Source of the DNA: Candidatus Sulfotelmatobacter sp. | GTDB lineage: Bacteria; Acidobacteriota; Terriglobia; Terriglobales; Acidobacteriaceae | Direction of reading: 5' to 3' | Length of the DNA: 64,000 bases | Assembly (NCBI GenBank): GCA_025462865.1 | Contig: JAOAPI010000130.1 | Span: 1 to 64,000 of the forward strand | Shown: piece after piece, positions 22,088-28,934 of the stretch | Layout of the letters: each line of letters starts with the position of its first letter | How positions within the stretch are numbered: the stretch's first letter is position 1 | Notes under the pieces: generated by a model | Told to the model about the DNA's origin: nothing | The model's input: the letters and a program-made list of their open reading frames with translations, nothing else | Databases searched by the model: none | Program-made: the position numbers and the translations under genes

Positions 22088-22102
22088 GCAAGCCCCGAAC
22101 CA
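22088..22102 (-). promoter_or_regulatory. Candidate sigma-54 promoter for the efflux operon
   Basis: On the minus strand TGGTTC is followed by five bases and TTGC, giving the invariant GG and GC with 10-bp spacing and a perfect -12 TTGC; the -24 box matches TGGCAC at 4 of 6 bases. It lies about 245 bp before the first gene. An operon-encoded sigma-54 activator makes it plausible, but single matches of this quality occur by chance. Confidence 0.35.
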
Positions 22103-22552
22103 TTGAAGAATGGCTGCCAAGGTAGGATTCGGGTAGTGGGCTGTTTTTGATCAGCCCACTACCAGGATTCGATCCCCTGTTCAATGTAAACACAAGCATT
22201 TACGGAGCACTCACGGCACTAAAATCACATGGAAGTATCCCGTAGTTTTACGCTAAATGATCGCCAACGGATTGCACAATCCCGGCGTCCCCGGCGCACG
22301 GACTTTACCCGCATCTCGCTACATTTCTCGATCGCCCGCTACGCTGACCATTGCCATATAGTTTTCTCAAGCCGAAGTAAGGCATCAACGAATGCGGGTA
22401 TGGCAAACAATCCTCCCACCTCTGATCGGGCGCCACGTGCAGAGACGTGCGTATGCGGCGCTCGTCCTCTCTGGATGCTATGAAGAGCGGGGAATTCTGG
22501 TCGTCATCGAGTGCAGGCCGGTAACCTGCTCTTGCACGATGCTGACCTGGGG

Positions 22553-22650
22553 AGAGTTCTTCCCAAAACGTAAAGAATGCCCGTGCCGGGAGTCAGCGCA
22601 AGTATCGTCGCCGCACTCACAAAAAGCGCGATGCGTGTTCCGTCGATCAC
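22553..22650 (-). pseudogene. LysE-family translocator relic (N-terminal fragment)
   Basis: From a GTG at 22650 the frame reads IDGTRIALFVSAATILALTP then GTGILYVLGRTL, the first membrane helix and PG-type turn of LysE/RhtB exporters (usually ~205 residues). Similarity stops after ~32 residues, so only the N-terminus remains. It lies just downstream of the TetR-controlled cluster, in the same orientation. Confidence 0.5.
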
Positions 22651-22714
22651 TGTGCTCCTCGCACGAAGTGTATTTGTCTGAAATCCGCGAGACACCCATC
22701 TCAACCAGGCTAAT

Positions 22715-23224
22715 TTAGGCTGCGTGCCGGCTTTGCCGTACTACGGATACCTTCTGATGTTGCAGAAGAATCCGGAAGCCAAGTCCATGCGTGATCAGCA
22801 GTAGGGGCACGATGAAGGTCGGAATGAAATAGGTGGCACCCAGTTGACCCGCCCTCAGCCCAGCATGATTGGCCTGGTAGAACGCGTTGAAGAGATCGGC
22901 TGTACCCCAGAGATTGAAGATCCATGCGATGACAACGCCGGATACACTGGGCAACGATATCAACGCAAGCAAGGCGAGTATCGCCGCTACCAAGTCCCCA
23001 TAGGCCGCGGAACGTGCGAAGGCAGATGGCAGGTCAGGCGAGACGACTCCTGGGATCAAAAACGCTAACCCGATGAAGCGGAAGCTGTGGAAGATGAGCA
23101 GAGGCCGCAACGCTTCGGCCTGTGGCCGGAGGCGGAGTTCCGGCCGGATGTACCGGGCGGCGACGATTCCCCAGGCGATTAAGCTGAATACAATGCTGAC
23201 GAAAAAAGCGAGTTGCGTTTGCAT
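22715..23224 (-). CDS. Small integral membrane protein
   Basis: 169 residues with four to five predicted membrane helices (about 5-25, 44-62, 78-95, 96-112, 132-150). No family is recognised. The start is firm: AGGAGGAATTT precedes the ATG. It is 9 bp downstream of the NmrA-like gene and is probably the last gene of the TetR-controlled operon. Confidence 0.75.
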   Translation of the reverse strand: MQTQLAFFVSIVFSLIAWGIVAARYIRPELRLRPQAEALRPLLIFHSFRFIGLAFLIPGVVSPDLPSAFARSAAYGDLVAAILALLALISLPSVSGVVIAWIFNLWGTADLFNAFYQANHAGLRAGQLGATYFIPTFIVPLLLITHGLGFRILLQHQKVSVVRQSRHAA

Positions 23225-23233
23225 AAATTCCTC

Positions 23234-24364
23234 CTATTGGGATTCCAACCATTTAGGGCGGCTGATGGCAGAAGGGGCCTGGTTGTGGAGCGACGCTGCC
23301 GGCTTGGCAGGGTCGCTGATACCGTGCTCACGCCGCCAGACTTTGGACTCGGGCGCGGACTGCGGCTCGAATGGGAATGGGCAGCGCAGCTCACCGTCGT
23401 AACGATCGAAATTGAAGCCAGGGCTGACAGGGGAGATCATGAACTCTGCGAACTCGCGAACCCAGTTGCCAATCGTGCGTTGATTGCGGGGCTGCGCAGC
23501 ATAACGCCGGGCGATTGTCTCGAAGTCCTCTGGGGAGCGCCCGGTCACATTGAGCACATCGGTCGTGGGTGCGCCCAGTTCAAAGCCGCCACGCTTGTGA
23601 TCGTCGATGTAGTACCTGACATTGCTCATCAGATCGATGGACATGCCGGCCATTCTGGCAGCCTTCATGAACAGCCACGTCGGCGTCGGCACAACCCTGA
23701 CCGATCGTCCAACGGCTCTGCCGATTGCCTGGGCCATGGCCTCCGCGCCAAGCAGTTCCGGTCCGGTGGGACGATAGCTCTGTCCGGCGTGTCGCGCCGG
23801 ATTCATCAGGGCCCCGAAGGCGACTCGCGCGATGTCCTCGTTCGAGGGTGGCGCGTTGCGGCTGTTTCCGTACATCCAGGGAAACACGCCGAGATGCGCG
23901 GCCAAACCAATCGTCACCAGGTAAGCGTCAGCAAAGAAGCCCGGGTTGACGATCGTATGCGCCACTCCCGGCGTCATTGAGAACAGCCGGTCCACGAGCC
24001 AACTCTGGGGTGTTGCAAGTGAGGGATGCGAGGGACTGGCCAGCCATTGGCTCAGGCCAACGATCTGTTCGAGCCGCGATCCCTTCGCGGCAACCGCGAA
24101 GGCGACCGCGCCCTGAATCATGTAGGGATCGTAAGGCGGACAATAATAGGCGCGCTGAACATCCCTTAACGCATCAGCGATGCGTTCGACATCGCTCATG
24201 TCGGAGACAACGATCTCGGCCCCCGCTGCCTTCAACCGCGCGCTGCGGCTATCTTCTCGGTGCACCATAGCGCGGACAGGATAACCGGCTTTCAGCAGTT
24301 CGGTGACCACGACGCTACCCGTCTTCCCGGTTGCGCCCGTCACAATAATTCTCGGCTTGTTCAT
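23234..24364 (-). CDS. NmrA-like NAD(P)-binding Rossmann protein
   Basis: 376 residues from the ATG at 24364 (GGAG nine bases upstream; a TTG at 24379 is upstream in frame). The N-terminus has the dinucleotide-binding motif GATGKTGSVV and the typical NmrA order (VVTELLKAGYPVRAMVHRED, then AEIVVSDMSD). Related proteins are atypical short-chain dehydrogenases acting as redox sensors or quinone/azo reductases. The last ~70 residues are proline-rich and divergent. Control by the adjacent TetR protein suggests a response to a small reactive or aromatic compound. Confidence 0.85.
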   Translation of the reverse strand: MNKPRIIVTGATGKTGSVVVTELLKAGYPVRAMVHREDSRSARLKAAGAEIVVSDMSDVERIADALRDVQRAYYCPPYDPYMIQGAVAFAVAAKGSRLEQIVGLSQWLASPSHPSLATPQSWLVDRLFSMTPGVAHTIVNPGFFADAYLVTIGLAAHLGVFPWMYGNSRNAPPSNEDIARVAFGALMNPARHAGQSYRPTGPELLGAEAMAQAIGRAVGRSVRVVPTPTWLFMKAARMAGMSIDLMSNVRYYIDDHKRGGFELGAPTTDVLNVTGRSPEDFETIARRYAAQPRNQRTIGNWVREFAEFMISPVSPGFNFDRYDGELRCPFPFEPQSAPESKVWRREHGISDPAKPAASLHNQAPSAISRPKWLESQ

Positions 24365-24412
24365 GAACGTTTTCTCCAAGAGGGTTCCCTCGCTGCAGTA
24401 GCGCGAGGAGGG

Positions 24413-24778
24413 TCACTGCTGCGCTACTGGGACCATCAATGCCCTAAGCGCCATCAACGGTCCGACGGGAATGTAGTCGTGATCGATCAACTCTTCCTTT
24501 GCCAGAGGCAGGGTCTCCATGATGGCTCGTGCCTCGTCCTCGGTCTTGGCATCGACTAGGAAGATGACGCCTTTGCCATCGCCGCGCGAATACCACTCGC
24601 GGATTTTCCCGTCTAGGTAAAGCTTCACAGTGGCCCGAATCTCCGCCGGTATGATGGCCATGATTTGTGGCGCGGTCACGCCCGGCTTCGCAGTCTCAAT
24701 GACCAGTACTGCTGTGGTTCTAGGTGTAGGAATGCTGGGCACGCCTGAAGCGGCCCCGGATTGTGTTTGTTGTGGCAT
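24413..24778 (-). CDS. Muconolactone-isomerase-like small protein (cytosolic copy)
   Basis: 121 residues from the ATG at 24778 (AAAGGAG nine bases upstream). The C-terminal 90 residues resemble dimeric ferredoxin-like alpha/beta-barrel proteins of the muconolactone isomerase/YciI type: DGKIREWYSRGDGKGVIFLV, then EARAIMETLPL and a PVGPL ending. Catalysis is not assured. It is a close paralogue of the next gene upstream (24927-25334) but lacks a signal peptide. Confidence 0.7.
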   Translation of the reverse strand: MPQQTQSGAASGVPSIPTPRTTAVLVIETAKPGVTAPQIMAIIPAEIRATVKLYLDGKIREWYSRGDGKGVIFLVDAKTEDEARAIMETLPLAKEELIDHDYIPVGPLMALRALMVPVAQQ

Positions 24779-24926
24779 GATCAATTTCTCCTTTCCAAAA
24801 TTCGAGCCAGTGATATAGCCCTGCTTCTTCTCTTAACAGATCGCGGCTGCGACAGGCTTCAGTCGCGGATCAGGACTGGGGATAGCACGCCGATCGTCCC
24901 TCCTGCAGCGGCGCCATTTCGAGGAG

Positions 24927-25334
24927 TCACTGGAAGGCAGCTGGGTTCAGGGCTCTCAGCGGCATCAGCGGCCCGACGGGAATGTACTCGTGATCCATCA
25001 GATGTGCTTTCGCGAGGGGCAGCGTTTCCATCAGGGCCCGCGCCTCGTCCTCGGTCTTCGCATCCACCAGCAAGATGACGCCTTTGCCATCGCCGCGCGA
25101 ATACCACTGCCGAATTTTCCCGTCGAGATAGAGCTTTACAGTCGCCTGAATCTCGTCCGGAATCACAGCCATGACTTGTTGAACGGTTACGCCCTCCCTG
25201 GGAGTCTGAATGACAAGCACTGCGGTGATTTTAGGTATGGCCCCGCTGGGCAAGCCTTGGCCAGCCTCGGGTCGCGATTGCGCGAAGGACAGGGCGGGAA
25301 GCACTGCCATGAGCAAAGGGATCATGAATTTCAT
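24927..25334 (-). CDS. Muconolactone-isomerase-like small protein with signal peptide
   Basis: 135 residues. The first 19 (MKFMIPLLMAVLPALSFAQ) form a signal peptide, and the rest is strongly similar to the neighbouring cytosolic paralogue (DGKIRQWYSRGDGKGVILLV, EARALMETLPLAK). GAGAGGAT precedes the ATG. A palindromic TetR-type operator lies ~40-60 bp upstream, so this is the first gene of the regulated operon. The pair arose by tandem duplication with gain or loss of an export signal. Confidence 0.75.
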   Translation of the reverse strand: MKFMIPLLMAVLPALSFAQSRPEAGQGLPSGAIPKITAVLVIQTPREGVTVQQVMAVIPDEIQATVKLYLDGKIRQWYSRGDGKGVILLVDAKTEDEARALMETLPLAKAHLMDHEYIPVGPLMPLRALNPAAFQ

Positions 25335-25372
25335 CGGATTATCCTCTCGATTCAGTTTGGTACCGTTTCTCT

Positions 25373-25396
25373 ATAAGAGTACGTTCGTACTTTTTA
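25373..25396. promoter_or_regulatory. TetR-type operator in front of the regulated operon
   Basis: ATAAGAGTAC and GTACTTTTTA arms around GTTC. The core AAGAGTAC-N4-GTACTTTT matches the site in front of the TetR gene (25998-26021) except for one arm base near the core and the outermost positions. It lies 39-62 bp upstream of the 24927-25334 start. Confidence 0.75.
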
Positions 25397-25409
25397 AACT
25401 TAAAAAAAT

Positions 25410-25994
25410 TTAGCCCGCAGCGAAGCACTTTACGAAAAATTCTCTCGCCTCCATCAGGATCTGCTCGCGCCTTTGAGCGTCCGGGCTAACGCGCGCCATC
25501 ATCAACACACCCGCCATGCTCGGAAACAACAACCTGATCTTCGCCTGTTTCTCTCCTCGCGTTCGACCCGGCATGAATGGCAGAATCCGCTCGCGATACG
25601 CTTCCAACAACGCCTCGATCCTTTTCCGCACGGCCACCGGTTTCCGTGCGAGTTCCGGCCCGAGAGCGGCGCGCACGCAACCGGTTCCCGGCGAATTCGC
25701 GTGGCCCACGCTTAGATAGCGCTCGATGACGGCCCGCAGAGCCTGACCCTCGGGAGCGGACTTGGCCACTTCCACCATGCCTCTTCCCGTTTCGTCGAGT
25801 GCCCGTGCCACCGCTTCGACGAACAGGTCGTCCTTGCTCTTGAAATGCCGGTAGAAGCCCCCTTTTTTCAGGCCCACCTTCTTCATCACCGTCCCGATGC
25901 CGCTCGTGTCCCCGCCCCGCTCCCGGAACGAGCGAGCGGCCGTGGAAAGAATCTTCTCGTGGTTCTGCGCTTTGTGTTCCAAGGAGTATCGCAT
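25410..25994 (-). CDS. TetR-family transcriptional repressor
   Basis: 194 residues from the ATG at 25994; an upstream in-frame start would run through the operator. The N-terminal helix-turn-helix is typical (TSGIGTVMKKVGLKKGGFYR followed by HFKSKDDLF). The C-terminal ligand domain resembles TetR proteins of the AcrR/YxaF kind; the ligand is unknown. A perfect palindrome begins 4 bp before the start codon and a near-identical one precedes the next gene, so it probably represses both itself and the downstream enzyme cluster. Confidence 0.92.
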   Translation of the reverse strand: MRYSLEHKAQNHEKILSTAARSFRERGGDTSGIGTVMKKVGLKKGGFYRHFKSKDDLFVEAVARALDETGRGMVEVAKSAPEGQALRAVIERYLSVGHANSPGTGCVRAALGPELARKPVAVRKRIEALLEAYRERILPFMPGRTRGEKQAKIRLLFPSMAGVLMMARVSPDAQRREQILMEAREFFVKCFAAG

Positions 25995-25997
25995 GCG

Positions 25998-26021
25998 ATA
26001 AGAGTACGATAGTACTCTTAT
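25998..26021. promoter_or_regulatory. TetR autoregulatory operator (perfect palindrome)
   Basis: Ten-base arms ATAAGAGTAC and GTACTCTTAT flank GATA. It sits directly upstream of the TetR start codon and shares its core with the second site at 25373-25396. Confidence 0.8.
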
Positions 26022-26129
26022 AACTGTCAAGACCAAAAATTGAACTTGGTAGCGCTCGCCGCAGCACGGTCGTGCCGAAGGTCGACTTCTCGAGAACCTA
26101 CTACGGGATCCAAATCTGGAAATATTGTC

Positions 26130-26240
26130 TCTGGCGCGTTACGCCGGTGTTGACAAAACACTCGAAGTCGTTCTCGCTCATCGACTGCATTTCGGTCGGG
26201 GTTGACCGAATGCAGCGAGGTCTCACGTTCTTTCTAGCAG
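26130..26240 (+). pseudogene. Relic of a DUF932 gene
   Basis: The frame encodes KHSKSFSLIDCISVGVDRMQ, identical to the core of the intact DUF932 protein at 798-1532, with closely matching DNA. The N-terminal half is gone. After the core, sequence jumps to the equivalent of the 3' end (TTCTAGC then the hairpin), so ~100 codons are deleted. Confidence 0.8.
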
Positions 26241-26268
26241 ATGGAGCGGTTCCGGCCGGCCGCTCCAT
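26241..26268 (+). terminator. Hairpin after the DUF932 relic
   Basis: Perfect 9-bp stem ATGGAGCGG / CCGCTCCAT with a 10-base loop. It is the counterpart of the hairpin at 1539-1559: a G-C pair there is an A-T pair here, a covariation. No U-run follows, so termination would be weak. Confidence 0.5.
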
Positions 26269-26341
26269 CATCCGTTCTGGTTTCGTAACAAAGCTCGAAC
26301 CGAGCGGCTGACCGCGCTGACGATGGGCCGATGCAGAAAAC

Positions 26342-26369
26342 AGGCCAGCGCCGGAAGTAGCGCTGGCCT
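26342..26369 (-). terminator. Terminator of the YXWGXW gene
   Basis: Ten-base stem AGGCCAGCGC / GCGCTGGCCT with an 8-base loop, followed on the minus strand by GTTTTC, 23 bp after the stop codon of the gene at 26392-27738. Confidence 0.7.
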
Positions 26370-26391
26370 TGGCAGGCGCGAAACTACGCGT

Positions 26392-27738
26392 TTAACGTTG
26401 TGTTCCTTTACCTTTCGGTGGATTCTCCCGCTTGGGCGGCTCGCTTTGTCTTTGCGGTCTCGGCGCACTGGCACTTGGCTTCGCCGTATTCTCCCTTGCC
26501 TGAGAAGCTGGGCGTGGTGACCTCTCTCGTGCCTGGGGTACGGGTCGCGGCGCGCTCTGAGGACGCGATTCATGCGATGTCCTCGTACCTTGTCCATTAG
26601 CCGGCCTTGATTCGCTTGACGGCCGCGCGTTCTGCATACGGGGCGCACTCTCCAAACGCTGCGTGTTCGACGTGTGCGAATTGGGCGGGGAGTACGGTTT
26701 CGCCGAATGGCTCTCGAACGGGCGGTTCGCACTCATCGTGCTATTGCTCTGCGGCCGATTCGCGCTTGGAGGCCGTTCCCATGTATTGCTCTTGGACGTA
26801 TTCCTTCCGTTGGTCGGCGTCACCGGATGGTAGTCCGCCTTCGAACCGTTCGACGATGAGCTCCGATTTTGAACAGGGCGGTTTGCCGCTCGATTTTCCG
26901 TAGGACCATTTCCGGATGAATGATTCTGCACCGCTCGACCTCCCGCCGGACCTGATACCCGCGCTTGCTTCGGCGACATCATCGGAGCGTGGTAAGTACC
27001 TCCAGCAGCTTTGGCAGCTACTACACCACGTCCTTTGAAGTCGGCCGGGCGCGCCGTGGCCGCCACTGGCGGTCGACCGTGGTTCTCCCGCGCAAACAAA
27101 GCACGGTTCCGGCTTGCAGCCTGCTGATGTTGCATCTGCGCCGCGACCGGCCCCCGATGCGATTCGTGCGCGTACGTTTGTTGTTGCGGCGTCGGGCGCG
27201 CGGCTATTCCGCCCTGTCCGCCGTTGTATGCCACGTGCGTATTATTGTTTACGATGACCGTCTTGTCATAGACATTGGTCACGTTCGTGACATTCACATT
27301 GGTCACAGACCGGTTGTAGAAGAAACGGCGGCCGCGCCATTCCCCGCCCTCGAAGCCTTCGCCGCCGTATCCGAACCCGTAATTAATGCCGCCGTAAAAT
27401 CCAATGTGCGGGCCCCAATAGCCTGCATTCCAAGCATAGAAGCCCTCGTTCCAGCGCCAATACCCGGGTGTCCACAGAAAGCCCACTTCGGGAGCTTCCA
27501 GCCAGGTGCCGGGCACCCAGTAGTAGCCGTCATCATCGCTCCACGCCCAATAGCCAGGCGTCCAGAGATAGCCAGGTCCGGGGCAAAGGGGCTGCCGGTA
27601 AATCGGCAATGGGGGCGGGCCGATGCGCACAGAAATGCCGATGCCGATTTGTGCCGCAGCCAAGGAAGAAAACGCCTCTGGAATTACTAACAGCAGAAGT
27701 CCGAATGCCAGGAAATGAACTACACGTGGCAGCTTCAT
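26392..27738 (-). CDS. YXWGXW-repeat secreted protein
   Basis: 448 residues from the ATG at 27738 (GAGGAAAATAAA ribosome site, then a signal peptide MKLPRVVHFLAFGLLLLVIP). An aromatic repeat block follows at about residues 50-125, with units such as GYLWTPGYWAW, GYYWVPGTW and GFLWTPGYWRW, then a Gly/Tyr-rich stretch. The remaining ~300 residues are low-complexity (Ser/Asn/Pro/Arg) and probably disordered. The repeat is common in secreted or outer-membrane-associated proteins of acidobacteria and proteobacteria with no assigned function. A clear terminator follows. Confidence 0.85.
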   Translation of the reverse strand: MKLPRVVHFLAFGLLLLVIPEAFSSLAAAQIGIGISVRIGPPPLPIYRQPLCPGPGYLWTPGYWAWSDDDGYYWVPGTWLEAPEVGFLWTPGYWRWNEGFYAWNAGYWGPHIGFYGGINYGFGYGGEGFEGGEWRGRRFFYNRSVTNVNVTNVTNVYDKTVIVNNNTHVAYNGGQGGIAARPTPQQQTYAHESHRGPVAAQMQHQQAASRNRALFARENHGRPPVAATARPADFKGRGVVAAKAAGGTYHAPMMSPKQARVSGPAGGRAVQNHSSGNGPTENRAANRPVQNRSSSSNGSKADYHPVTPTNGRNTSKSNTWERPPSANRPQSNSTMSANRPFESHSAKPYSPPNSHTSNTQRLESAPRMQNARPSSESRPANGQGTRTSHESRPQSAPRPVPQARERSPRPASQARENTAKPSASAPRPQRQSEPPKRENPPKGKGTQR

Positions 27739-27992
27739 TTTATTTTCCTCATGCCCGCTTGGGCTTGTCCCAAGGAATGCAGCAGCACCAAAGAGGGCCA
27801 ATTTGCCTCAAAACACTGGCGAGAATGAATCCGCAACCAGCAGTTTGTCCGGACAAAGGGCTTGTTCACTTAAACACTAAAGATTGGAGTATGTTGCTGG
27901 GCAGAAAGTTGTTTGGAATGCGGAACTTCCAATTCTCTCCGGGTGACAGCCCGGTCATAATTTCTCTCAATCATGGATCGGGTTTCCCCCGG

Positions 27993-28021
27993 TTGACAAA
28001 GTGCTTTCGCGATATCGCGAT
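27993..28021 (+). promoter_or_regulatory. TTGACA box plus 14-bp palindrome
   Basis: TTGACA (27993-27998) is followed by the perfect palindrome TCGCGATATCGCGA (28007-28020). It lies ~105 bp upstream of the small gene at 28124. The palindrome would cover the -10 region and could be an operator. The rest of 27739-28123 shows nothing recognisable. Confidence 0.4.
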
Positions 28022-28123
28022 GTAGGTCTCACAGCCCGGGGCTAAAGAAACACTTGATTGGCTCGACCGCTACCTTGGGCCGGTAACGTTAGCACAATTT
28101 CGACGAGCCAGTGATGTACGTTG

Positions 28124-28348
28124 ATGGCGTCGCCAAATAATATAGTTGTCGATTTGCGGCAAGCCAAAGAGCTCGCAGAAGAAATGGCAGCGCTATCTAA
28201 ACTACAATCCGAAGCATTACAAACCGCAGCATACGTTAGGATGTCTGAGCGACAGGCCGGAGAGTATGATCACCGCCGCCTGCGCATCGGCGAAGCTTGC
28301 GGACTCCTAGGGAAATTCAAGCCGAAAGCTTTTCAGGATGAGTCTTAA
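28124..28348 (+). CDS. Small hypothetical protein
   Basis: 74 residues, predicted mostly helical (AKELAEEMAALSKLQSEALQ). No family is recognised. The ATG at 28124 directly follows a TTG. It overlaps the end of the convergent small gene by four bases. Confidence 0.45.
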   Translation: MASPNNIVVDLRQAKELAEEMAALSKLQSEALQTAAYVRMSERQAGEYDHRRLRIGEACGLLGKFKPKAFQDES

Positions 28349-28515
28349 CCAACCTTCCGGTACTGTTCGTCCCGTTCTCGGTGGAGTGATTCCACGATCT
28401 TCTTAGCTTCTGAATCGTTGCAATTGGCAAGATCTTTCACGAGTTCTTTCGCTTGCGCGAGGCTCATCTCTTTTACTTTGGGGGGCAAGTAAGGCCGTTT
28501 CTTCTTTTCTTTCAT
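28345..28515 (-). CDS. Small conserved protein (intact copy of a duplicated family)
   Basis: 56 residues: a basic N-terminus (MKEKKKRPYLPPKVKEMSL), then helical sequence with KDLANCNDSEAKKIVESLHR. A homologue with a frameshift lies at 53970-54162 (PPKLTE ... NCSDSEALDNL), and similarity extends upstream of both starts (TTTTTTACGAAATC). Function unknown. Confidence 0.6.
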   Translation of the reverse strand: MKEKKKRPYLPPKVKEMSLAQAKELVKDLANCNDSEAKKIVESLHRERDEQYRKVG

Positions 28516-28934
28516 TTTCAAAGTATTTCATCGAGTACTTCTTCGCTAACAAGTCACTATTCTTTTTTTACGAAATCGAACAACTCCTACGGGATCATTC
28601 GACCCTAGACGAAGCCATGTATGCCCTTCGGGCATTGCGTGATACATACCGATGCCCTCGCCCAGCGCTGCCAGGCCGAGAGACATTCTGGACGGGGACG
28701 CTCATCGCTTACGCGGATGTCGATAAAAGGTCCTCCTCTTTCCATCAAGAACTGTCGCAACAGTCGGCAGGAATGAACTTCACGGCGCCAATCCGGTAAT
28801 TCGCTCGCGCACTTTGCGGCGAGTCACCTTCGACTGTGTTCGGCAGGTTGGGAATTGGAGTGGGTTTTAGAAATTGTATTTGACAAAAATCGTGGGACAC
28901 TACTTCCCGGCTGCGGAGCACGGTAGTGCCGCCA
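28516..28934. other. Upstream segment shared with the 54-kb copy; otherwise empty
   Basis: About 60 bp upstream of the small minus-strand gene resemble the DNA before its homologue at 54.16 kb. A minus-strand frame here (GHTWLRLGSNDPVG, then VRFRKKRIVTC and stop) may be a decayed relative of the intact gene at 54159-54335. Nothing else is recognised before the AsmA stop. Confidence 0.35.

Larger units (their letters stand above)
21843..22552. other. Leader/intergenic region upstream of the efflux operon
   Basis: No convincing gene is visible. It holds a candidate sigma-54 promoter (about 22088-22102), an inverted repeat (21964-21979) and otherwise unrecognised DNA up to the LysE-like relic. 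Short frames here lack family resemblance or ribosome sites. Confidence 0.5.

Noticed and set aside
26965-27690. 241-codon open frame on the plus strand
   Set aside because: Antisense of the YXWGXW repeat gene; the repetitive codons keep the opposite strand open.
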